From the IMG/VR virus record IMGVR_UViG_3300044966_000953, positions 1-22,542 of that record: 22,542 bases of DNA. One strand, 5' to 3'. The stretch comes from a virus. The notes beneath the pieces are model-generated. The model had not been told where the DNA came from, did no database searches, and was given only the letters and a program-made list of their open reading frames with translations. Below, one piece after another: positions 12,828 through 21,590 of this stretch. The first letter of the stretch is position 1. Each line of letters begins with the position of its first letter. The translations under genes were made by a program, and so were the position numbers.

Positions 12828-15800
12828 ATGGCTGAGATGAATGCTGCTGATTTTGCAAAAGAATTGTTAAGATCATGCCAAAATGCAAAACCATATGACA
12901 AAAAAGCAGATAATAAAAACAATGATATGGCACAACTTAATATTTTGCTTTCAAAATTCACCAAGAATTTTGATGAAAATTTTAAAAAAATGGAAAATTA
13001 TCTCAATCAAATAGCAGCATTAGCAAAAAATAATCAAAAAAGTAGTGAAGAATATGACAAATTAACAAAACTGCAAACAGATGCTTACAAAGGAAACAAA
13101 TTAAAGAAAAACACAGAACAAGAGCAAAATTATTTTAAAGAAAACAAAAAAATAGGAGCCGCATCCTTAAGATATTATAAAAAAGCTTCAGAAAAAGGCA
13201 GTATTTATGTACATGATGTTGGTGCTCACAAATTTCTAAACCAAATAAATATAGCATTAAAAGGAGCAGATGCATTTAGTGGTTTCGATACAAATAAAAT
13301 GTTCACAGCAGACTTTTATAAAAGTATTGAAACAGGAATAGGAAGCGCAGCCACAACTGCAAACGAAGCAATCAAAAAAGAACCACCAGCAGATGCAAAA
13401 AAACCACCATCAAAAGGAGGTGGAGAAGATAAAGAAGTTCATTTATCGGAGCATGATCCTTTAGAAACAAGCGCATCAATGATTAGAATCGCCAAAGTTT
13501 TAAGTTTGATAGATAAAGTAGAATCAGCCCTTTTTGGTTTGGGAGAAAAACAAAAAGGCATACAACAACTTACTTTTGGCGGACTTGTAAAAAATGAAGT
13601 GGCATTTATGTCTGCTTCTAGAGAAGCAGCTTTTGAATTAGGAAATGCAACTAAAGAAACACAAGGATTGCTTACAGCAAATGAAAAAATTGGAAGAACT
13701 GTATCAGAAACAGGAGCAGACAGAGATGACTTCCAACAAAATTATTTGAAAAATCTTAAAGCCGGTGTGAAAAATATAAAAACTGCCCAACAAATTACGG
13801 TTTCTCAATTAAACACAGAGAGACAATTGGGCATGGCTGCTGGTGATTTAAATGAAACATTTCGTGATTTTGCTGTAGCCGGAAGAATGAATGAGGGCCA
13901 AATTGCTGATATGGGCCGAGGAATGAGAGAAGTAGCCAGAAATACTGGTCTTACTGGTGAATCTCTGAAAGCCGCTGTTTCTTCTAGCAAATCATTTACA
14001 GAAAATTTGAGAAAAGCAGCAACTTTAACCGCAACAGCTTCAAAGAATGTTCTTGAAGCAACCGCTAATTTTCAAAAATTAGGTGTTGCTGAAGCTGGTG
14101 GCGAGCTTCTCAAAAAATTGACAAGTAGCACAGATTTATTGATGGATTCCACATCAAAAACTGCAACATTTTTATACATGGCAGCAGGTTCAGCAGGAAA
14201 AATTGGAGATCTGCAAAAAGGAACATTATTAAAATCCAAGCAAGGCATAAAAGAATTAGCTAAAGGGATGGAAAATGTTCTTAAAAAATTCGGAGTTAGC
14301 AGTCTTGAGGCAGTCGATCAATTATCTGATGAAGCAAAAGTAAGCATAAACTTTCAATTAAAAACAACACTAGGAGTTGAATTAGGAGAAGCTAGATCAT
14401 TGATCGAAGCTGTTAAAGAAACTGGGAAAACTTTTGGTGATAGATTAGACGATGTTCAAAAGAAACTTAATGGTAATATCACAGCTGAAGAAAAAATCGC
14501 AATACTAGAAGAAAAAAGAAGACTAGAAACCTCAAAATCTTTAGAAGTTTTGACAGCTTTGGACGAAGCCGCCAAAGGCGCAAAAGATATGAATCAAGCT
14601 TTGTCTACATTTTCAAAACGAAAAGGAGAATTTGAAAATGATATCAAGGCAATGGGAGGAAGTTTCACAGACGGAATAGATGCCGCAAGAACAGCAATTA
14701 ACACAAGCCTTAAATCAATTAATGAAGGATTGCTAAAAGCCGGAAAACAACAAATTAAAATTGATACATCAGAAATAGAAAATGCTTTGAAAGATCCAAC
14801 TGCTTTAAGAGAATTGTCTGCCAAACTTTCAAAAGGCGAACAACAATTAGCAACAGCGCAAAAGTCACAATTAGATCCAATAAAACAAACAGAACAAACA
14901 TTAAGAGAATATAATGACTTCTTTAGAAGCTATTCATCAAGTATTATTACTGGAGTTTTAGGAACAATTGGAGCAATTGGTATCGGAACAATTGCTGTAG
15001 TCGGTATTTTAACAATGATTTCTTTGCAAGTTATGGGAATCATGAAAGCACTTGACGGGTTTCTTTTCATGAGTAAGAAACCAACAACAGAATCAAAACC
15101 CGGTTGGGTAGAGTATCTTGCAGCCAGAATAAAAGGCGCTATTCGAAGTGTTATGCCAGCTGCTCCAGCAATATCCGGCGGAGGTACAACAAGTCCAGCC
15201 CCAGTAGCAACCACAGCTGCCGCCGCTGCCAATGCTGCTCCAGGAGCCGCTGCTTCTACAAGTTCTTTGAAAAGTATTGGTAAAACGATGCTTACTAGTG
15301 CTGCACAAATCACAGCTGTTCTTGGTCCGCTTCTTCTTCTAATTGCAGCAACAACACTTCTTGTTTCTTATATGATCAAAAAGTTTGATATAAAACCAGC
15401 TGATGTAATGTTTGCATCAATTAGTTTAGGCATCTTACTTTTAGCAGCTGGCGGTATTATGTATGCCTTAACACAAGGCGAAAAAAATACAGAAAAGCAA
15501 ACTGGTGGAAAGATGATTTCTGCTAAAGCATTAGGAAAAATGGCTTTAATGGGAATCATTCTAACTCTTGCTTCTGGAGTTATAGTAACTTTAATGGGTG
15601 GAATATTTGCGATTGTTCACGGTGTTTTGAAATCAACAAAATTTAAAGCTGGAGAAGGATTCAAAGCATCACAAGGTCTTATGGAATTGTTTATGATTTC
15701 TGGGGCATTATTTGCAGCAATCGCAGGTTTGTTTCATGTTGTTGAAAATGGTTCTAATTTGTTTGGCGCAAAAATTTGGAAAAGTATTGGACTTATGTTT

Positions 15801-18800
15801 TTGCTTGGTCTTGGTTTGTATTTATTTGGCGGTGCTTTGGTGCAATTTATGGCTTCTATGGTTCAATTTGTTCAATCTGTTTTACAATCTATGAAATTAG
15901 ACGCAAAAGAAATTCTTAACGTAGCTGCCAAGCTGGGTGCAATGGCTGTTGTTCTTGGAGTGTTAGTCGGCGTTATTTTGATGATTGCTGGCGCAGTTAA
16001 ACTTCTTGCATTGATGTTTCCTACTATGACAACCACCATTACTTTTGCTCCGCTTGCTGAAGGAGCTTTGTTACAACTAGCAGGAACAATGGCTATCCTT
16101 CTGGTGGGAATGCTTGCGTTTGCTGCTATTGGATATTTATTTGGCGCAGATTTAATCGCCAATATAGCAATTGGCGCTGCTGCTGTTATTATTATGGCAC
16201 TTGCAATGCTGATTATTGCCGCAGCAATAATTGGTTTGGCAGCAGGAGTTTCTGCTTTATCTAGCACGGTCAAAGAATCAGCATTAGCTGCCGCACTGGC
16301 ACCATTGGCTTCTTGGCAATTAATAATTTTTTCATTAGTTGTTGCTGGTCTTGCTATTGCGATGATGGTTTTTGCAACATTAATAAACTCATCAGGAGTT
16401 GATGTTGGCGCAATTATGCAAGCTGTGTTGATTGTAACCGTTGTAATGCTTGCTTGTGCGTTAATAGCTGGTGTGTTGATGCTTGGTTTGTGGGGAATTA
16501 TAGCACTCGGTTCACAAATAGCAGGAATGCAAGTTGCTGCTAGTTATGCATGGCTGGCAGCAGGAGCATTGATTTTGTTAGGGATTGCTTTAGGACTTTT
16601 AATGTTTGGAATGGCATTGCTTGTTGATATTGTATCCCGAAGCAATTTGAAACTTGAGTCAATTGTTTATACAGTTTCTGTAATTGTAGCTTTAGCTCTT
16701 GGAGTAGGGTTAATTGGAGCCGCTATTGGTTTTGGTTTAATGGGTTTAATACAGCTTCAGACAAAAGCAGGACCATTTTTAGCAGCTGCTGGAAATGCTG
16801 CGATTGGCCTTGGATTAATTGCTATAGGCGTTGCAATTGTTACAGTCGGAATTCTTTTGTTATGGGCAGCGTCTCAACTTCTTTCAACAGATATTTTGCT
16901 TAAAGTAGCCACCACGTTTACTCTTCTAACACTTGCTTTGGTTGCTATTGCGATAGGAGCAGTGCTTTCAGCACTCGCTCTAGTTGTAATTGCTGCTGCC
17001 GGATTGTCATTTGTGTATGCTGCGGGACTTGGAACACTGGGTCTTTTCTTTATTAGTGCTGGTTTAACAAGGATTTCCGATTCTATAACTGGAAAAAATC
17101 TAAGGGGTTTTACGCTTGAAGAAACGCTTAATATACTTATAGAAAATTTGTATATTTTTGATTATCTTGTTGAGGTAATGGAAGAAATTGCCTCTTCATT
17201 TATGGCAGTTATACCTTCGTTATCACAAGCAACCATTTCTGCTGCAATGATTTTTGTTTGGGGCGTTTTGTTTGGAGTTGCTTCAGTATTAGCATATGTT
17301 GGACTTCTTTCTATTTCTGTAGGATTAGGTTATCTAAACGCTGGCTTTGGATTCCTAACAGAGGTGGTTAACTCGCTTTATGATAAAATTGAGTTTTTGC
17401 GAGAGAGAATTCCAGAAGTATTTAGAGGTTTGGCAAGCGCATTTATTGTAATGGCATCTTCATTAGCAGTTATAATTATAGCAGCTAGTTTATTGGGTGC
17501 AATAGCATTAGTAGCAGCTTATCTATGGCCAGCTTTAGTAACTGGTTTAGGTCTTATTGCTGTTATGATAATAGGTTTGGGCCTTGCAACTTATGCAATT
17601 ACTGGTGCAATAAAACAGACAGGTCTTGATACTAAAGGAGAAGAGCTTAAGAAATGGAGTGGAATATTTTCTGATATTGCAAAAATTATGATTGATATGT
17701 CTACTGCATTGATGGCATTTTCAAGAGCTATGAGTTCATTAAGTTTTTCTATGTTTTTCATGGGTGGATCATCAATAAGAAAAAATGAAAAAACAGGAGA
17801 GGAAACAACAGTAATTGGAATTATTCTTGCCGATATATTTAACGCATTAGAAATGATGGTTGGCAGATTGCAAAAAGTTGATTTAGATCCTGCTGAATTA
17901 AAGAAAATGTCTGAAAAAACTCAGATTATTGGCGAAATGATGAAAGAAATGTCTAAGGTTGTTGCATCTTTTGCAAAATATGTTTTGCCTTTATTTCAAA
18001 AATCTATAATACAACTTATAACAGGAAGTTCTAGCACTGTAGATCAAATTATTGCTGCTCAAAGTGATATAAAAATTAAATTGCCACAAGTATTTGGGGT
18101 TGTGATCTTTATCGGCGAACAATTTGCACAAGCAGTAGCTGATATGGGTGTAGCACTAAACTCAGTTGATAAAGCTAAGAAATTAGGAGAACTTTCAAAA
18201 GCTATTGGCGAAATAATGACAAACTTTGCTTATAATTTACCATATATTCGACAAGGTGCCGAAAATTTAATCAAGCAATCAAAAGAACAAGATGGATGGA
18301 GGGCGAAGATCCAGCCAGTACAAAATACGTTGGCAGAGGGCATCGAGGCGCTAAAGTTAATTATTGATACTATTTCTCCTAAAATTCAATCTTTAACAAT
18401 TGATGAAAGTCTAGGAAAGAAATTGAACCTAGCTTCTTCCGCACTTGGAGATTTAGGAAAATCTTTCTCTGAACTTGGTAAAGTAGTAAACATGTTTGTG
18501 AGTGGATATGTTTCAAGTGGTGAACTTGCGGAATTTTCTAAAAATAAAGAAAAATACAAGAATGATATGAACAGTGCATTAGCTGCAATTGTTGAGTTGT
18601 TGACCGCTGCTGATACGAAGTTAGCTAAAATGAAAAATTTTGATGCATTGCCGAAGAAACTAGCAACTATGGGTGAAGCCACCAAGAATATGGGAAAAGC
18701 TCTTGAAGCTTTTAAAGATAGCTCAAAAGTATTTACAAGCAAAAAACTAACCAAAGATTTGCAAAAACTTGCAGCAGAGGGAAAAAACCCTGCAAACAAT

Positions 18801-20696
18801 GTCGCAACATTGTTTATAGGTTTTGTGTATGACAGTTTTGTACAACCAATTTTAGATAAAAATACTAATCCTGCAAAAGTAACTAAAGCGTTGGAAGTAG
18901 TATCTGCATCTGCAAAAGCAACAGAAGCAGTAGCTAGTGTTCTGGATAAATTCGGCAAAGATTTTGGAAAACTTTTTGCTAGTAAAAACATTGAAAATAT
19001 TAGTAAAATGATTGGCGAAGTTACTAATGATGCTGGTATTGTTAATTTGGGTAAATTTTTGGGAGACTTCTTTAAATTTATTGATACTAAAATTTTAGCG
19101 GAAATAAACAAAATAAATTTTGATAATATTTTGGATTCTCAGGATATTTTGGTTGAATTGCCAAAAGTTATTGATGGTCTAGTATCTCTATTCAGGAGCT
19201 TTGGAGAATTAACAAGATTTGCTCAAAGTAAAGAACTGAAAAGATCAGGAGATCAAAAAACAGCCATAGATGTTTTGAACGCATGGACTACAGGTACAGA
19301 AGGCCAACAATTAGGACAAGCAATTGCAAACTTTATGACGTTTGCACAAGACCACTTATTAGAACCAATCGTTAAAGTTATGGGAAAAATTAACTTAGAT
19401 ACTATGATGGATGCATCTGATGCGATGAAAACAATATCAGATGTAATGATAAATTTACAAAAAGCAATGGTTAGTTTTGGTGAACTTGGTGCAATGTTGA
19501 CAAAACAAAAAGGATCTGGGGCAAATGCAACAACATATGCAAAACAATTAACACAATTCATTAATGATTTGCAAAGAGACAGCACAGGAGAAGCACTTGG
19601 GTTATTGCCAGATTTCTTTACATTTATAAGTGGACATTTGCTTGCTCCATTGGTGAAGATTGATACAGGGGGAATTGGACCAGAAGAATTAAAAGTTGCT
19701 GCTGAAACTCTTGAAACAATCCCTAAAGTAATTACATCTTTGGCAAATATGATGAAAAGTTTTGATCAAACTTTCAGTGGTGGAACCAAGACTGTTGATG
19801 GAAAAGCGGTAAAACAAGTAGCTGATTTTATTCCAAAAGCAACTGAAATGGCAACAGAATTAGGAAAACACACAGAATCAATAGGCAAATTGTTTAAGAC
19901 GATTTCTGAAGGATTAATAGATCCAATATTCAATTATAATTTACCACCGGGCGATGTTAAAGAAGCAGGAGAATCTTACACTGCACTTTCCGAGCTTTTA
20001 CCAAAATTTGCCAGCTTCATGATGGAAATGGAAGCTAATTTGTCTGGTATTAACTTTAATGGTGTTGGACAAATAATTCAAAATCTTTCGTCAATATCAA
20101 CAATTGGTGGTTCTGGATTAGTAGAACATTTTGCAAATGCTAATGATTATTTAACAACTTTGCTTGGCACTATGGAAGCCACTTTAGAAAAAATGAGCAA
20201 AGTGATGGATATAAACGCCCAAATTAATGGTTTGGGAGGCAGAGTAACAGCAACAATTGAATCTCCAGTTACTGCTGTTCAAAACAATGTTGTAAGAGCA
20301 GCTGGTACTGCAACTACTCCTATTGCTGGAGCGACTGTTGCTGGCACTGGAGCAACCGCAGTTTCTGCAAATAATGCAACACAAGTAGCAGCTGTGCCAA
20401 CCACACCGACTACAACAACAGCATTATCAAACCCAACTACAGCTAGTACAGTTAATAATACAACAACTGTTGCAAATGCTCCAAGCACTGTGCAAGAAGC
20501 AAACAGTAAATCTATTAACGATAACTTAATTTCTGCTGTTGCACTGTTAGGACAAATTTTAAATGCGACTAGTTCTCAAGGCGGTTCTGCTTTATCTGGA
20601 AGTAGCGGTGGAGTAAAAACAGCTTCATCAGGATCTGGAATGGCAGGAGGAGCAGGCAATGCGATAGGCGGCACTAGCGACACCACATCAGCTTAA
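12828..20696 (+). CDS. Tape-measure protein, 2622 aa
   Basis: Start ATG at 12828 behind TAGGTGAT. Layout: residues 1-180 are charged helices; ~183-213 a Lys/Pro/Gly linker; ~214-700 long coiled-coil helices rich in Lys, Glu and Ala; ~703-1605 a very hydrophobic stretch with at least 15 segments long enough for membrane or pore helices, interrupted near 775-812 by a Pro/Ala linker. Residues ~1614-2440 hold about ten degenerate ~77-95-aa helical repeats, and ~2470-2622 is a Thr/Ala/Asn/Gly-rich flexible tail. A very long helical protein with a hydrophobic middle, followed by baseplate genes, is the classical tape-measure signature. It sets tail length and probably takes part in DNA ejection across the inner membrane. 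At about 0.15 nm per residue it predicts a tail near 390 nm (inference). Confidence 0.93.
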   Translation: MAEMNAADFAKELLRSCQNAKPYDKKADNKNNDMAQLNILLSKFTKNFDENFKKMENYLNQIAALAKNNQKSSEEYDKLTKLQTDAYKGNKLKKNTEQEQNYFKENKKIGAASLRYYKKASEKGSIYVHDVGAHKFLNQINIALKGADAFSGFDTNKMFTADFYKSIETGIGSAATTANEAIKKEPPADAKKPPSKGGGEDKEVHLSEHDPLETSASMIRIAKVLSLIDKVESALFGLGEKQKGIQQLTFGGLVKNEVAFMSASREAAFELGNATKETQGLLTANEKIGRTVSETGADRDDFQQNYLKNLKAGVKNIKTAQQITVSQLNTERQLGMAAGDLNETFRDFAVAGRMNEGQIADMGRGMREVARNTGLTGESLKAAVSSSKSFTENLRKAATLTATASKNVLEATANFQKLGVAEAGGELLKKLTSSTDLLMDSTSKTATFLYMAAGSAGKIGDLQKGTLLKSKQGIKELAKGMENVLKKFGVSSLEAVDQLSDEAKVSINFQLKTTLGVELGEARSLIEAVKETGKTFGDRLDDVQKKLNGNITAEEKIAILEEKRRLETSKSLEVLTALDEAAKGAKDMNQALSTFSKRKGEFENDIKAMGGSFTDGIDAARTAINTSLKSINEGLLKAGKQQIKIDTSEIENALKDPTALRELSAKLSKGEQQLATAQKSQLDPIKQTEQTLREYNDFFRSYSSSIITGVLGTIGAIGIGTIAVVGILTMISLQVMGIMKALDGFLFMSKKPTTESKPGWVEYLAARIKGAIRSVMPAAPAISGGGTTSPAPVATTAAAAANAAPGAAASTSSLKSIGKTMLTSAAQITAVLGPLLLLIAATTLLVSYMIKKFDIKPADVMFASISLGILLLAAGGIMYALTQGEKNTEKQTGGKMISAKALGKMALMGIILTLASGVIVTLMGGIFAIVHGVLKSTKFKAGEGFKASQGLMELFMISGALFAAIAGLFHVVENGSNLFGAKIWKSIGLMFLLGLGLYLFGGALVQFMASMVQFVQSVLQSMKLDAKEILNVAAKLGAMAVVLGVLVGVILMIAGAVKLLALMFPTMTTTITFAPLAEGALLQLAGTMAILLVGMLAFAAIGYLFGADLIANIAIGAAAVIIMALAMLIIAAAIIGLAAGVSALSSTVKESALAAALAPLASWQLIIFSLVVAGLAIAMMVFATLINSSGVDVGAIMQAVLIVTVVMLACALIAGVLMLGLWGIIALGSQIAGMQVAASYAWLAAGALILLGIALGLLMFGMALLVDIVSRSNLKLESIVYTVSVIVALALGVGLIGAAIGFGLMGLIQLQTKAGPFLAAAGNAAIGLGLIAIGVAIVTVGILLLWAASQLLSTDILLKVATTFTLLTLALVAIAIGAVLSALALVVIAAAGLSFVYAAGLGTLGLFFISAGLTRISDSITGKNLRGFTLEETLNILIENLYIFDYLVEVMEEIASSFMAVIPSLSQATISAAMIFVWGVLFGVASVLAYVGLLSISVGLGYLNAGFGFLTEVVNSLYDKIEFLRERIPEVFRGLASAFIVMASSLAVIIIAASLLGAIALVAAYLWPALVTGLGLIAVMIIGLGLATYAITGAIKQTGLDTKGEELKKWSGIFSDIAKIMIDMSTALMAFSRAMSSLSFSMFFMGGSSIRKNEKTGEETTVIGIILADIFNALEMMVGRLQKVDLDPAELKKMSEKTQIIGEMMKEMSKVVASFAKYVLPLFQKSIIQLITGSSSTVDQIIAAQSDIKIKLPQVFGVVIFIGEQFAQAVADMGVALNSVDKAKKLGELSKAIGEIMTNFAYNLPYIRQGAENLIKQSKEQDGWRAKIQPVQNTLAEGIEALKLIIDTISPKIQSLTIDESLGKKLNLASSALGDLGKSFSELGKVVNMFVSGYVSSGELAEFSKNKEKYKNDMNSALAAIVELLTAADTKLAKMKNFDALPKKLATMGEATKNMGKALEAFKDSSKVFTSKKLTKDLQKLAAEGKNPANNVATLFIGFVYDSFVQPILDKNTNPAKVTKALEVVSASAKATEAVASVLDKFGKDFGKLFASKNIENISKMIGEVTNDAGIVNLGKFLGDFFKFIDTKILAEINKINFDNILDSQDILVELPKVIDGLVSLFRSFGELTRFAQSKELKRSGDQKTAIDVLNAWTTGTEGQQLGQAIANFMTFAQDHLLEPIVKVMGKINLDTMMDASDAMKTISDVMINLQKAMVSFGELGAMLTKQKGSGANATTYAKQLTQFINDLQRDSTGEALGLLPDFFTFISGHLLAPLVKIDTGGIGPEELKVAAETLETIPKVITSLANMMKSFDQTFSGGTKTVDGKAVKQVADFIPKATEMATELGKHTESIGKLFKTISEGLIDPIFNYNLPPGDVKEAGESYTALSELLPKFASFMMEMEANLSGINFNGVGQIIQNLSSISTIGGSGLVEHFANANDYLTTLLGTMEATLEKMSKVMDINAQINGLGGRVTATIESPVTAVQNNVVRAAGTATTPIAGATVAGTGATAVSANNATQVAAVPTTPTTTTALSNPTTASTVNNTTTVANAPSTVQEANSKSINDNLISAVALLGQILNATSSQGGSALSGSSGGVKTASSGSGMAGGAGNAIGGTSDTTSA
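17669..20040 (+). repeat. About ten degenerate ~80-aa repeats in the tape-measure protein
   Basis: Units begin near residues 1614, 1692, 1777, 1859, 1937, 2014, 2097, 2189, 2284 and 2373. Each contains a hydrophobic helix followed by S-F-(G/A)-x-x-x or a variant, for example VVASFAKY, GLVSLFRSFGELTR, AMVSFGELGAML and MMKSFDQTF. Intervals are 77-95 residues. DNA identity is low, so they are ancient. Confidence 0.6.
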
Positions 20697-20710
20697 AAGG
20701 AAAAAAACAT

Positions 20711-21262
20711 ATGGCAAACGCAACAGATAGTAACGGTAATTTAATAGAAATAGCTGATTGCTATATAAGAGCATCTGGAAATCCAGCGGTCAAAATAGCA
20801 ATGAATAATTTACCTGAAATCAGCGATAGCAAAAGCGCAACTTATAGCGAAGAAACAGCAATGGGCAGGTCAGTTCCAATTAAAGCATTCGCTCAAGGAT
20901 CATCAAGAAAAATTGGGTGGAAAATGATAGTTATTGCTCCAAGCAATAATGAGCAATTAAAAGCAATAAACAATTTAAGATTTCTTGAATCTTGTGTTTA
21001 CCCAAAAGCAGATCCATCAAATATTTTGCCATATATTCCGCCAAGAGTTCTCTCTATTAAATGTGGCAGACTCTTATCAGATTCAGAACTTTCTGTGATT
21101 TTGACAGATTATAGTGTTGATTTTCCTACTGACCAACCTTGGTCATCCAAAATAAACACACTATATTTGCCTTTTAAATTTACTTTAAGTTTGACTTTTG
21201 AAGTTGTTTATGATTCCAGACAATTGCCGGGAGCTGATAGAATAATTAAATTGGGAGGATGA
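20711..21262 (+). CDS. Probable tail-tube initiator/baseplate adaptor protein, 183 aa
   Basis: Begins behind AAGGA. The N-terminal half has SATYSEETAMGRSVPIKAFAQGSSRKIGWKMIVIAP (42-77, in parts G-R-S-x-P-I-K and R-x-I-x-x-x-M), a pattern recalled from tail/baseplate adaptor proteins downstream of tape measures. The C-terminal half is beta-rich (LSVILTDYSVDFPTDQPW; LYLPFKFTLSLTFEVVYDS) ending in Q-L-P-G-A-D-R-I. Gene order tape measure, this gene, LysM-like gene, hub gene is that of myovirus tails, so it likely joins tube to baseplate. Its TGA overlaps the next gene's first possible start. No LysM of its own is visible. Confidence 0.7.
   Translation: MANATDSNGNLIEIADCYIRASGNPAVKIAMNNLPEISDSKSATYSEETAMGRSVPIKAFAQGSSRKIGWKMIVIAPSNNEQLKAINNLRFLESCVYPKADPSNILPYIPPRVLSIKCGRLLSDSELSVILTDYSVDFPTDQPWSSKINTLYLPFKFTLSLTFEVVYDSRQLPGADRIIKLGG
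21253..21258 (+). promoter_or_regulatory. Shine-Dalgarno GGGAGG deciding the start at 21265
   Basis: The motif lies six bases before the ATG at 21265. An in-frame ATG at 21259 abuts it and is too close to be used from the same site. Confidence 0.6.
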
Positions 21263-21264
21263 TA

Positions 21265-21588
21265 ATGCCTAATAAAATAGAAACATTAGATACAGCAAAC
21301 GCTAGAACTTTTGTAAATGCAACTAGTAGATATGTTGATTCAACTGTTGTTGTATATGGTCAGGATAGAAAAGTAACATTTACAACGTATAAGAGAATAG
21401 ATAAAACTTCTCAATTTGACAAATTTCTTGTTATACCAGAAGGATATGCGTATAGACCAGATTTGGTTTCTAATAGAGTTTTTGGATATCCAGATTCATG
21501 GTGGCTTATTATGGAAGTCAATAATATATATGATATAAAAGATTTCGTCGCAGGTAAAACAATAAGAATTCCAAATCAGGTATTATAA
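21265..21588 (+). CDS. LysM-like baseplate wedge protein (gp53-type), 107 aa
   Basis: Start taken at ATG 21265 on Shine-Dalgarno spacing. The C-terminal half shows the LysM-like signature of small myovirus baseplate proteins: VIPEGYAYRPDLVSNRVFG (56-74), SWWLIMEVNNIYD (78-90) and AGKTIRIPN (96-104), i.e. a Y-R-P-D-L-I/V-S then W-W-x-I/L-x-x-x-N then G-x-x-L/I-x-I-P pattern. The N-terminal ~50 residues are beta-rich with Y-x-x-I-D-K. In T4 the equivalent gp53 binds at the baseplate wedge; analogous small LysM proteins follow the tape measure in other myoviruses. The position right after the adaptor supports this. Assignment is to fold and role, not to a specific orthologue. Confidence 0.8.
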   Translation: MPNKIETLDTANARTFVNATSRYVDSTVVVYGQDRKVTFTTYKRIDKTSQFDKFLVIPEGYAYRPDLVSNRVFGYPDSWWLIMEVNNIYDIKDFVAGKTIRIPNQVL

Positions 21589-21590
21589 TA

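Noticed and set aside
15712-16273. Short frames on both strands in the hydrophobic tape-measure region
   Set aside because: Low-complexity hydrophobic coding gives open frames in several readings; none has independent support.
18386-19111. 241-codon open frame antisense to the tape measure
   Set aside because: It is a shadow of the tape-measure repeats; composition is Ser/Leu/Phe-rich as expected from reverse reading, and no start signal is visible.
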